The notes beneath the pieces are model-generated. The model saw only the letters and a program-made list of their open reading frames with translations, had not been told where the DNA came from and did not search any database. Below are positions 8,778-16,823 of a stretch of 64,000 bases of DNA, one piece after another. Numbering within the stretch: position 1 is the first letter of the stretch; each line of letters opens with the position of its first letter. Both the position numbers and the translations under genes were made by a program. The stretch comes from Formicincola oecophyllae (GTDB lineage Bacteria > Pseudomonadota > Alphaproteobacteria > Acetobacterales > Acetobacteraceae): contig NZ_CP038231.1 of assembly GCF_006542395.2 (NCBI RefSeq), forward strand, positions 1,488,001 to 1,552,000, given 5' to 3'.

Positions 8778-10196
8778 ATGAGTGATCACCACAAGCCTGC
8801 CCCCACCCCCACACCCAGCCGTGACAAGCTTGATGAGAGTGGCTTCCTGGATGGCATGGGGCGTTTGCTGCGTTCATCAGGGGCCATGGGGGGTGTTGTG
8901 GCGCGCCTGGCCGGGCAGAGGCTGGGGTTTGAAACAGGTGGCGCAGCCCACGCTGAAGCCCTCAAAAACGCCCTTGGCGGCCTTAAGGGACCGTTGATGA
9001 AGGGCGCGCAGCTTCTGGCTGCTGTGCCAGGGCTGCTGCCTGAGGAATACGCTGACACCCTGGCTGGGCTGCAGTCCAACGCGCCCCCCATGGGCTGGGG
9101 TTTTGTCGCGCGCCGCATGAAAGCGGAACTGGGGCCTGAATGGGGGCGGCATTTCAGCGCTTTTGGCCGCACGGCCGTGGCTGCGGCCTCCCTGGGGCAG
9201 GTGCACAAGGCGCGCTTGCCCGATGGGCGCTTGGTGGCGTGCAAGCTCCAGTACCCTGGGATGGACAGCGCCGTTGAAACCGACCTGGGCCAGTTGCGCG
9301 CCCTGCTTGGTGTTTACCGCAGTTTCAGCACCACCATCAGGCAGGATGAAGTTTACGCCGAGCTAGCCGAGCGCATGAGGGAGGAACTGGACTACCAACG
9401 CGAAGCCGCCAATCTGCGCTTGTACCAGCATATGCTGGGCACATCAGCGCAGGTGCGTGTGCCTAATCCCGTTGATGACCTCACAACCAAGCGGCTGCTG
9501 GTCATGGAATGGGTGGAGGGTAGCCCCGTCGGCGCTGCTTTCACCCCCGACATGGCACAGGAAGGGCGTAACCAGGTGGCATCCGCCCTTTTTAAAGCCT
9601 GGTACAAGCCCTTTTACCATTACGGCGTCATCCACGGTGACCCCCACCCTGGCAATTTCACCTTGCGTGCGGGGGAAGGGGGGGAAGGTCCTGGTATCAA
9701 CCTACTTGACCTTGGTGCCATCAGGGTATTCAGGCCACGCTTCGTCCATGGCGTTGTGGAGCTGTACCGCGCCCTCCAGGAGCAAGATGGCGAGCGTGCC
9801 TACCACGCTTATGAACTTTGGGGCTTCAAGGGCCTCTCGCGGGAGACGGCGGCCATTCTGGGCGAATGGGCCCGGTTCTTTTTCAAGCCCCTGCTGACCG
9901 ACCGTGCCGTAACCATGCGTGAGAGCAACAACCCTGAAGCAGCCCGCGCTATGCTGGAACAAGTGTTTGAAGGGCTGAAACGCACAGGCGGCGTTACGCT
10001 ACCGCGTGAATTCGTCATGCTGGACCGTTCAGCCATTGGTCTTGGCAGCGCTTTCCTGCGTCTTGACGCCAAGCTGAACTGGCACAGAATGTTTGAAGGC
10101 CTGCTGGAAGGCTACAGCCTAGCTGCTTTGGAGCGCCAGCAAGCCGCCGCTTTGCAGCAGGCTGGAGTGCCGGGCCCTGACGCGCCCACTGCTTGA
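8778..10196 (+). CDS. AarF/UbiB (ABC1/ADCK) family atypical kinase
   Basis: Member of the ABC1/UbiB protein-kinase-like family, whose best-known members assist ubiquinone biosynthesis. The 472-aa protein has the family KxGQ-type motif (here LMKGAQLLA), an Ala-rich loop in AVAAASLGQVHKARL, the invariant Lys in VACKLQYPG, the catalytic-loop segment VIHGDPHPGNFTL and LLDLGAIRVF in place of DFG. It ends without a clear C-terminal transmembrane pair, so it resembles the soluble Coq8-like group. An alternative start at 8715 overlaps the pepF stop, but the ATG at 8778 (MSDHHKP) has AAAGG upstream. The exact substrate is not deducible. Confidence 0.85.
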   Translation: MSDHHKPAPTPTPSRDKLDESGFLDGMGRLLRSSGAMGGVVARLAGQRLGFETGGAAHAEALKNALGGLKGPLMKGAQLLAAVPGLLPEEYADTLAGLQSNAPPMGWGFVARRMKAELGPEWGRHFSAFGRTAVAAASLGQVHKARLPDGRLVACKLQYPGMDSAVETDLGQLRALLGVYRSFSTTIRQDEVYAELAERMREELDYQREAANLRLYQHMLGTSAQVRVPNPVDDLTTKRLLVMEWVEGSPVGAAFTPDMAQEGRNQVASALFKAWYKPFYHYGVIHGDPHPGNFTLRAGEGGEGPGINLLDLGAIRVFRPRFVHGVVELYRALQEQDGERAYHAYELWGFKGLSRETAAILGEWARFFFKPLLTDRAVTMRESNNPEAARAMLEQVFEGLKRTGGVTLPREFVMLDRSAIGLGSAFLRLDAKLNWHRMFEGLLEGYSLAALERQQAAALQQAGVPGPDAPTA

Positions 10197-10295
10197 AGGG
10201 CAGCTGCACTTTTGAGGCCAAACCACACCCCAGTGTTGGCTAGGGCATGGCCACAGTCCCAGTAGCCGCTGGGGGACTTGCTGGTAGTGCTGGGC

Positions 10296-10760
10296 TTATT
10301 TCTTCAACAAATGCCCAAGGTACTCTTCAGCCAAACTGGCCAAGGCAGGCCCAAGGCTGCCAACGGCTGTGGGGTGGGCGGCCGCTTCCTGGGGCTGGGG
10401 AGTTGGTGCCTCTGTGCCCTGGCTGGCCTGGGCTGGTTCCTGGCTGGCTTGTGGGGCTTCAGGTGAGGCAGGGGTGGAGCTGGTTTGGGCAGGCGCTTTC
10501 TCGTCACCATGGAGGAGGTGTGCAGCAGCCCCAGCCAGCCCCAACCCCTGGAGGGCCTTGGTGACGGAACCCATGTTGGCCTCACCATTTTTGACGGCCT
10601 GGGCTAGGGTTTCCAACCGCCCTGCCCACTGGGCAGTGGTGGATTCGCCATTGCCGGCCATTTGGCGCAGGTTCTGCGCCAAGCTGTCAAGAAGGCTGGC
10701 CCCTTGCTGGGCCGTGCCTTTGAAGCCGCTCAGGGCATCCATGATTTTCTGCGTGTCCAT
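10296..10760 (-). CDS. Hypothetical protein, alpha-helical with Pro/Ala-rich tail
   Basis: No family recognised. The 154-aa product starts MDTQKIMDALSGFKG, has an amphipathic helical region to about residue 85 with a Gly/Ala-rich segment ALQGLGLAGAAAHLLHG, then a Pro/Ala/Gln-rich stretch of about 45 residues, and ends in a short helix SLAEEYLGHLLKK. No signal peptide and no clear membrane helix. The ATG at 10760 has GGAG 8 nt upstream; the open frame extends to 10883 but without a better start. It is the last gene of a three-gene minus-strand set beginning at 12186 and is convergent with the UbiB-like gene. Confidence 0.65.
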   Translation of the reverse strand: MDTQKIMDALSGFKGTAQQGASLLDSLAQNLRQMAGNGESTTAQWAGRLETLAQAVKNGEANMGSVTKALQGLGLAGAAAHLLHGDEKAPAQTSSTPASPEAPQASQEPAQASQGTEAPTPQPQEAAAHPTAVGSLGPALASLAEEYLGHLLKK

Positions 10761-10942
10761 TGACGCTTCTCCAGGGTTTGGCCCTTGGTGGGCACAGTTG
10801 TGAACTGAACGTGTGAACTCAACGGGCTTGGCGCAGCGCAAAGACTGCGGCCGACCGCCAGGGACCATCTTGGCGCATTTCACCCCACCGCCGCCAGCCC
10901 GCGCCCCTTTGAAGGGGTGAAGGGAATAAGGTGACGTGAAGC

Positions 10943-11137
10943 TCAGCTGGGCAGCTGGCTGAGCTTTTGGCTAACAGTCAGCCATTGGCTTTTGACCTCA
11001 TCGAGGCGGCGTGCCAGCGTGAATGGATCCTCCTGCTCTGCAGCGGGGCTGGTGAGGAGAGCCTGCATCTCAGCTTGCAGGGCCTCTGCTTGCGCCTGCA
11101 GGCGTGCACGTTCAGTGGTGGGGGTGGCGTTTGTCAT
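10943..11137 (-). CDS. Small hypothetical coiled-coil protein
   Basis: A 64-aa acidic, helical protein beginning MTNATPTTERARLQAQAEAL and ending VSQKLSQLPS. The heptad-like Leu/Ala spacing over residues 8-30 and 42-60 suggests a short coiled coil. The ATG at 11137 has AGGAAA with 5 nt spacing and lies only 17 nt after the stop of the exported-protein gene, which argues for a shared transcript. An ATG at 11176 would overlap that gene and lacks a ribosome site. Function unknown. Confidence 0.6.
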   Translation of the reverse strand: MTNATPTTERARLQAQAEALQAEMQALLTSPAAEQEDPFTLARRLDEVKSQWLTVSQKLSQLPS

Positions 11138-11154
11138 CGGGTTTCCTGTTGTGT

Positions 11155-12186
11155 TCAGCGGTCCGCATTGTGCCAACGCATCTGGGTGTAGGGGGCTGGC
11201 TGGTACGTTCCCATGGGGCGCCCCGCTGGCGGTATCGCTGTAGCCTTGCCTTGCGTGGGGGGGAGGTAGGTGAATTCGTAATCCGTTAGCGCCCAGCCAG
11301 GCATGTCAGCGAAAAAGCGTGTGTTCTGGCTGGGGTCGTTGGCTTTGCGGAAATCCGTGATGGCTTTCTGCGACCCTGGGTCAGCCTGCAGTTCAAGCGC
11401 TTGGCCGCCCTGCACCAGGGCTGCCAGCCATGATTGCTGCACAGCGGCGCCAAAGCGGCGTTCATCCAGAGGGTTGAGTTCCGTCACCACCTGGTCGCCA
11501 CGGCAGCGCCCCGCTGTGGGCAGCCAGAATGTCTGGCCGTTAGCGAACCACAGCGCCAGAGGGCCCTTGGTGCAGTCAAACCATTGCCTGCTGGCGATGA
11601 CGCGCGCCGTATCCTCCAGCCCTTGGCGTTCACGCGGCACGGGTTCAATCATGATGGCGTTGTTGCCAGAGAGGTCATCACCAGTGAACTGCAGCATGGG
11701 GATGGGCACGCGGCGCGCGAAATCCTGCGCCAAACCCCATTGCCCTGAAATCCTACCCATGGTGCGGGTGGGGCGCGCCATGGTGGGGGGTTGGCTTTTC
11801 GAAGGGGCGTCAGGATTGGTTTGCAAGCTGTAGCCTGGATCGTAGGTGGCAGTAATGGCGTGGCGCACAACCAGGCAGTTGATGAGCCTAACATCCCTGG
11901 CTGGGTAGAGCAGCCCGCTTGGGCCCTCGTAATAAGTGGGGTTGGAGGCGTCATCCCCCCGCCCCGCTGAAAGGTAGGGCAGCTGTTGCCCTGCCTGGAG
12001 TGCGCCTGTGCCATCCTGGGGTTGGGGGGCGTGGCTGGCCACCGCCACGCCTTCACAGGTGTCAGCGCGCATCTGGGCCTGGGCTGAGGCCAGGCCCAGC
12101 GCGCTGGCCATGCCCCCCCACAGTGCCAGCGCCGCCATTCTGCTGCCCGCCATCCTGGGGGTGGACCCTTTCCGCTTGTTGACCAT
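11155..12186 (-). CDS. Hypothetical exported protein
   Basis: Family not recognised. The 343-aa protein has a signal peptide (basic MVNKRKGSTPRM, then hydrophobic AALALWGGMASALGLASAQA, cleavage after AQA). The mature part has a few Cys residues that could form disulphides (in DTCEGV, INCLVV, WFDCTKG and GRCRGD), and blocks such as WFANGQTFWLPTAGRC and MPGWALTDYEFTYLPP suggesting a globular beta-rich periplasmic domain. GGAGGGGGG lies just before the ATG at 12186; an upstream in-frame ATG at 12207 would encode that ribosome site. It leads the three-gene unit 12186-10296. It could be a lineage-specific periplasmic protein; no enzymatic motif was seen. Confidence 0.75.
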   Translation of the reverse strand: MVNKRKGSTPRMAGSRMAALALWGGMASALGLASAQAQMRADTCEGVAVASHAPQPQDGTGALQAGQQLPYLSAGRGDDASNPTYYEGPSGLLYPARDVRLINCLVVRHAITATYDPGYSLQTNPDAPSKSQPPTMARPTRTMGRISGQWGLAQDFARRVPIPMLQFTGDDLSGNNAIMIEPVPRERQGLEDTARVIASRQWFDCTKGPLALWFANGQTFWLPTAGRCRGDQVVTELNPLDERRFGAAVQQSWLAALVQGGQALELQADPGSQKAITDFRKANDPSQNTRFFADMPGWALTDYEFTYLPPTQGKATAIPPAGRPMGTYQPAPYTQMRWHNADR

Positions 12187-12482
12187 GAAGCAACCCCCCT
12201 CCTTCATTGTGCCATTCTGCCACGCATTTTGGCCAGCTGTGCCTGACCATCCCCTGCAAAGGGGTGGCAGAAAGCGACTGCCGGTTAGCCAACCGCTTAC
12301 TGGTTCTTACACCTTGCCCCCAACCAAAGCCACCAACCCCAGTTGGCCTGGCGCTGGCCTTGATGGGGCCGGGGCATTGCAGGCGCAGGGCCGAATGCTG
12401 TTACTGTTGTCCCAGCAACCCCAGGACAGCCGCAATTCCAAAATCTAACTGAACAACCCAACCCCATGAAGGAGCCTTGCCT

Positions 12483-12923
12483 GTGAAGTCATCCGACACC
12501 GCTTCTGCCAATCCCAGCCAGCCATCATCCCAGCCTGAACCTGACCCACGTGTTTGTGTGCGCATGATGGTCATTACCGGCACGGCCTGTTTGTGGTGCG
12601 CCATTTTGGTTTTGGGCAGCCTTGGGGCGCTTTTAGCCCGCCATGGTGCGGCCAAAGTTATTCCACTGCTGTGCGTTGGGGGCTTTACTTACGTGGGGGT
12701 GGGGGCCTGGCGTTGCTTGCGCCAGGTGATGGCGACCCGCAGCGAGGCGGTACAGGGGCAGGACATGCGCCTTTACGACAAAGGCATGCGCCTTCCGCCA
12801 GAACGTGCCCAGCGCCTGGGGATTGCCATGGCGGCCATCAGGCGGGACTGGCGCCAGGTCCTGCTTTCAGGCGGGGGGATTTTCGTTTTGGCTGGGTTGC
12901 TGGCGCTACTGCTTAACCATTGA
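12483..12923 (+). CDS. Small integral membrane protein, unknown function
   Basis: The 146-aa product has a polar N-terminus, three predicted membrane helices (roughly residues 28-53, 58-76 and 122-144) and a basic cytoplasmic segment with MRLYDKGMRLPPERAQRLG. GTG at 12483 is preferred because AAGGAG ends 8 nt upstream; the in-frame TTG at 12477 is too close to that site. It is divergent from the exported protein at 12186, with a 296-bp spacer containing no other gene, and convergent with the nucleotidyltransferase-fold gene. No family recognised. Confidence 0.65.
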   Translation: MKSSDTASANPSQPSSQPEPDPRVCVRMMVITGTACLWCAILVLGSLGALLARHGAAKVIPLLCVGGFTYVGVGAWRCLRQVMATRSEAVQGQDMRLYDKGMRLPPERAQRLGIAMAAIRRDWRQVLLSGGGIFVLAGLLALLLNH

Positions 12924-12972
12924 TGTTCCCATAAGCTGGGCTCCAATGCCTTGGTGACCAGCGTGTTCGCCT

Positions 12973-13476
12973 TCAGGGGCGGGCTGGCTTCTGCCCTTGG
13001 TGCGCCGGGGGCCAGATGACCACTAGGTCGGGCCAGATGCGTTCGCGGACAGCGGCAGACAGCCTGTCCCAGCTGTGCAGGTCTACCGTCCAGGGCAGGG
13101 CTGTATCGGTTAGGGCGGCGTTGAGTTCAGCATAGCGCGCTGGCGGCGGTGGCAGGGGGGCCATCACCACCATGTTGAGGTTTGAGCGCTCGCGCGCTTC
13201 ATGCCGCGCACGGGAACCATAGGCACACACTGTCCAGCTGGCTGCAAAATCAGCCAGGATGGTCTGAATGATGGCCCAGTGGACAAGAGAGATTTCCAAA
13301 GGGGGCGCGCCTGGCGCAGGCGCTTTGGAATGACCTGCTGGGATGATTTCTGGCAGGCCGTCTTCGTCCAGGACCACTTCCTCCCAGCGGGCTGGATCCC
13401 CCATGCGGTCGCGGGCGTGGCTGGGGGCGTTGTCAGCATAGTCATGCTTATGGTCATGGTCGTTGGGGTTATGCAC
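12973..13476 (-). CDS. Nucleotidyltransferase-fold protein lacking catalytic aspartates
   Basis: The C-terminal half carries the minimal nucleotidyltransferase signature: helix, then AYGSRARHEARERSNLNMVV at about residues 85-104, then WTVDLHSWDRLSAAVRERIW, the usual closing pattern of MNT-domain proteins. The family motif is GSxAR...S-D-x-D; here it reads S-N-L-N (N99, N101), so both metal-binding Asp are Asn and transferase activity is doubtful. The N-terminus is rich in His and Asp (HNPNDHDHKHDYAD). GTG at 13476 has GGGAGG about 8 nt upstream; the frame is open from a TTG at 13539, which overlaps the asparaginase stop. No HEPN-type partner lies beside it. It may be a regulatory pseudoenzyme. 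Confidence 0.7.
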   Translation of the reverse strand: MHNPNDHDHKHDYADNAPSHARDRMGDPARWEEVVLDEDGLPEIIPAGHSKAPAPGAPPLEISLVHWAIIQTILADFAASWTVCAYGSRARHEARERSNLNMVVMAPLPPPPARYAELNAALTDTALPWTVDLHSWDRLSAAVRERIWPDLVVIWPPAHQGQKPARP

Positions 13477-13525
13477 GGCACTGGCCTCCCGTTCTGTTGT
13501 GTTCTTTGGCAGGGTGGGCGCGCGC

Positions 13526-14761
13526 TCACTCCGCGTCAAAAGCGCGCTGGACTTCCCCCACCCCCTTGGGGCCCGTGGCGATGATAAGCTGTGCTAACAA
13601 GCGTGCCTGAACAGGGCTGAGCCGCCCAGCGGCCACGAAGCCACGCGCGCTGTCATTGACCTCCACATCGCGGTTGGTGAAGCCCTCCGCTGGGCGGCGT
13701 GAACGCACAACCAAAACGCCCTTGGCGCGGGCTTTGTCTAGGGCCTCCAGCACGGCCTTGGGGGCGTTGCCATCGCCAACGCCTGCCAGCACTAGCCCTT
13801 GCGCGCCACGCGCCACGGCGTCCTCAACGGGTTGGGCGTCCAGCCCAGCGTGAACATAGATAATGTCCACCCGCGGCAGGTCATGGCCAGGCAAGTCGTA
13901 AAGGGGGTCATGGTCTGGCGTGCGGGTGTCTGGGGCCTGCGCGAAGCGCACTTGGTCGTCATCCACCCAGCCTGCCACGCCGCCATTGAGTGAGCGAAAC
14001 GTTTGCAACGCTGTGGTGTGGGTTTTGCTGACGTTGCGCGCGCTGTGGATTTGGTCGTTCATCACCACAAGGACGCCACGCCCATCCGCCTGGGGCGCCA
14101 GGGCTGTGCGCGCTGCTGCCAGCAAGTTGGCTGGGCCATCAGCACTGGTGGCGCTAGCTGGGCGCATGGCGCCCGTTATGACGACAGGTGTGTGCCCACC
14201 ATAGGTTTTGTGGAGGAAATAGGCGCTTTCCTCCATGGTGTCCGTGCCATGGGTGATGACGATGCCGCAGGCCTCATGGTGGATGTCCGCTTGGTGGATG
14301 CGCGCTGCCAAATGGCGCCATACGGCCTCGTTCATGTCTTGGCTTGGAATGTTGGCGATCTGCTCCACCCGCAGCTGCGCCAAATGCCCTAAGGCGGGCA
14401 CGCTGGCCACCAAATCAGCCCCTGAAAGGCTGCCTGCCTTGTAGCCGACCGCTGAAAAGCCATTGGGCTGCCCAGCGATGGTGCCCCCTGTGGCCAGGAC
14501 AAGCAGTGTGCAGCGCTTGCCGCCTGAGCTTGAAGGCTGGTTGCCGCCTGTGTTTGGGGCGCTGGTAGCGGCGTTGGCGCCCCCTGGCTGGATGGCCGCC
14601 AGCCCAGCAGCTAGTGAAAGCGCCAAGCCCACGCCGCGCCCCACATGGCGCCATGATTTTCCACACTCTGTGCCGCCTGGCTGCATAAGGCGCTCTGAAT
14701 TGGCGGGAGCTGGGGCCTGCCACAAGGAGTGTAGGGGGCTTGAGGGGTTGTGGGGCTGCAT
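13526..14761 (-). CDS. ansB: Type II L-asparaginase, exported
   Basis: Hydrolyses L-asparagine (and often glutamine) to aspartate and ammonia in the periplasm. The motif LLVLATGGTIAG supplies the catalytic Thr (T94), and THGTDTMEESAYFL the second conserved Thr-Asp pair. The 411-aa product is longer than the E. coli enzyme because of an unusually long N-terminus with a hydrophobic export segment GLALSLAAGLAAIQPGGANA at about residues 44-64 and a Ser/Gly linker. The ATG at 14761 (MQPHNPSS) is chosen over an earlier in-frame start at 14791. It lies 72 nt after the AspT-like exchanger on the same strand, suggesting linked asparagine/aspartate use. The symbol follows the family; substrate preference is untested. 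Confidence 0.88.
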   Translation of the reverse strand: MQPHNPSSPLHSLWQAPAPANSERLMQPGGTECGKSWRHVGRGVGLALSLAAGLAAIQPGGANAATSAPNTGGNQPSSSGGKRCTLLVLATGGTIAGQPNGFSAVGYKAGSLSGADLVASVPALGHLAQLRVEQIANIPSQDMNEAVWRHLAARIHQADIHHEACGIVITHGTDTMEESAYFLHKTYGGHTPVVITGAMRPASATSADGPANLLAAARTALAPQADGRGVLVVMNDQIHSARNVSKTHTTALQTFRSLNGGVAGWVDDDQVRFAQAPDTRTPDHDPLYDLPGHDLPRVDIIYVHAGLDAQPVEDAVARGAQGLVLAGVGDGNAPKAVLEALDKARAKGVLVVRSRRPAEGFTNRDVEVNDSARGFVAAGRLSPVQARLLAQLIIATGPKGVGEVQRAFDAE

Positions 14762-14833
14762 GTTTGTTCTTTCAATCAGGGTTAAGAGCACGGTGGGGGC
14801 TGGTTGGCTGGTGTAGGGGATCCTGGTGCGCCC

Positions 14834-16552
14834 TCACCGCAGCAGCCCTACGATCAAGGGCCCCAAAAGGGTGAGGAGCACATTGGCCATGGCGTAGGTG
14901 ACGACAAAGGAGCGCGCCGGCACCATGTTGCCGGCCTGGGTCAGGGCTTCGCCAAAAGTTGGGTTGGAACTGCGCGCCCCCGCCAGGGCGCCCGCCAGCA
15001 GGGCGCTGTTGCGGTACTTCAGGACTTTGAGCGCGAACAGGGTGGCCACCGTGACGGGCACCACCGTTACCACCAGGCCGGCTGCAAACATGCTGGCGCC
15101 ATGGGCCAGCAGCGCGCCCACCATCTGCCGCCCTGCGTTGAGGCCCGTTACGGCCACAAAGCCTGGCAGGCCAAGGTCAACCATCAGGCTGGCGGCTGGC
15201 GCTGGCAAATTGCCGACATGGGGATGGCGCCCATGCCACCAACCCATCCCAAGCCCAGCCACCAAGCAGCCACCCCCTGTGCCGAGCGTCAGCGGCACGG
15301 GGCCCACATGCAGCGTCAACGTCCCGAGTGCCAGCCCGAGTGCCAGCCCAGCGCCATGGTAGGCCAGGGCTGATTTCTGCCCAGCTGCCAGCAAGACGCC
15401 AAGCTGCTGGGCTGCACGGCGTACGTCCCCAGGCAGGCCGTACAGGGTGATGATGTCGCCTGTGCGCGCTTTGTGGGCGTTTGGCGCCAAGGCCTTGCCG
15501 TTGCGGCTGACGCCCTGCAGGTGAACGCGCAGCCCCGTGACGGGCGCAATGTCCGCCAGAAGGGCCGCATGGCTGTGGCCGAACAACCCAGCATCCTTGC
15601 CAAGGCGCACGCGGCCCCGCATCAGGACGGTGTCCATGCAGAAGGCGTCTGCCGCCTCAGGCCCGATGCGCCGCCCAGCCGAAGCCACATGCCCCCGCGG
15701 CCCCAGGAGCATCACTAGGTCGCCTTCCAGCAAAGGGGCGTCAGGCGCTGGCGTGACGATGTGGCCTTCAAGGCGGGCGCGCGGTACGCTCACCCCCATG
15801 GCCTCCACGCTGCCCACCGTCAGCCCTGGCTGGGCCACCCTGTAAACCCGGCTGAGAAGTTCAGGCAGGGCGCCATTCGGATTGGAGGTGTGCAAGGGGG
15901 CTGGTTGGCCTGGCGCGCCTGCGCGCCCCGCCTCCAGCGCAGCTTCCCTGATGCTGCGCCCTGCTAAGCGCGGCATCACCTGGCATATCAGGAACAAGGT
16001 GCCAACAAGACCGAAAATGTAGGTCACGGCAAAGCCGACAGCCACATTGGCTTGCCAGAGCGCCACTTGGGCAGGAGGCAGGCCGAGGCGCTCTATGGCT
16101 GTGTCTGCAGTGCCGATGATGTCTGATTGCGTCAATGCACCTGAGGCGATGCCAGCTGCCGTTCCAGGGTCGAACCCCCACCACCAAGCGCAGGCCAGGA
16201 CGCACAGCAAGCTGGTCAGCGCCAGCACCACAGCGATGCTGACCTCACGCAGGCTTGAGCGCCCAAGGGAGCCGAAGAACTCTGGCCCAGAGCCAAAGCC
16301 GATGGCGTAGATGAACAGGGCGAACAGGACCATGCCCACTTGGGGCGCCACTGTGACACCGCACTGCGACAGGAGCACGGCCACCAAAAGGGCGCCTGCC
16401 ACATCCCCTGGGCGGAAGCCACCCACGCGCACGCGCCCCACCAAGGCCCCCAGCCCCATGGCCAGGAACAGCGCCACCAGGGGGAACTGGCGCAGGAAGC
16501 ACCCCCCCTGCACCCAACCGTGCTGCAGGAGGTGTAGTGCCGTGGCCGTCAC
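14834..16552 (-). CDS. AspT-family aspartate:alanine antiporter-like transporter
   Basis: Inner-membrane exchanger of the AAE family (YidE/YbjL/AspT). The 572-aa protein has two blocks of hydrophobic helices (about residues 10-190 and 395-572) separated by a cytoplasmic region holding two TrkA-C/RCK-C-like domains (VSVPRARLEGHIVTPAPDAP... and HLQGVSRNGKALAPNAHKAR...), exactly the family layout. Conserved GFGSGPEFFGSL and GARSSNPTFGEALTQ lie in the helices. The start is GTG at 16552. The neighbouring periplasmic asparaginase makes aspartate, so aspartate uptake or aspartate/alanine exchange is a reasonable role, but the substrate is inferred from family and context only. Confidence 0.85.
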   Translation of the reverse strand: MTATALHLLQHGWVQGGCFLRQFPLVALFLAMGLGALVGRVRVGGFRPGDVAGALLVAVLLSQCGVTVAPQVGMVLFALFIYAIGFGSGPEFFGSLGRSSLREVSIAVVLALTSLLCVLACAWWWGFDPGTAAGIASGALTQSDIIGTADTAIERLGLPPAQVALWQANVAVGFAVTYIFGLVGTLFLICQVMPRLAGRSIREAALEAGRAGAPGQPAPLHTSNPNGALPELLSRVYRVAQPGLTVGSVEAMGVSVPRARLEGHIVTPAPDAPLLEGDLVMLLGPRGHVASAGRRIGPEAADAFCMDTVLMRGRVRLGKDAGLFGHSHAALLADIAPVTGLRVHLQGVSRNGKALAPNAHKARTGDIITLYGLPGDVRRAAQQLGVLLAAGQKSALAYHGAGLALGLALGTLTLHVGPVPLTLGTGGGCLVAGLGMGWWHGRHPHVGNLPAPAASLMVDLGLPGFVAVTGLNAGRQMVGALLAHGASMFAAGLVVTVVPVTVATLFALKVLKYRNSALLAGALAGARSSNPTFGEALTQAGNMVPARSFVVTYAMANVLLTLLGPLIVGLLR

Positions 16553-16823
16553 AAAGCCCCCATGCGGATTGGTTGCGCGCTAGCAGGATTGGCGCTCACA
16601 TGTTCAAAGCCCATTCTGGCCCTTGCCGTCCCAGCCCCAGCCAAGGGCCGGGGCGTAAAGGTTGCCTCATACTCAAAGTTCCACAGGCGCCGGTATTGCG
16701 CCCGGTCCCGCGCAGGCAGGGCAAACCCTGCCAAGGGCCTTCTTTAAGGGGGGCGGGCGCAGCTGTAAAACGCGCACCCCCTCCCCTGTTGAAGCAGGGC
16801 TTGGCAAGACCCATATTCAGGCC

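Noticed and set aside
12973-14761. Toxin-antitoxin (MNT-HEPN) pair.
   Set aside because: The neighbour is a clear asparaginase and no HEPN motif was seen nearby.
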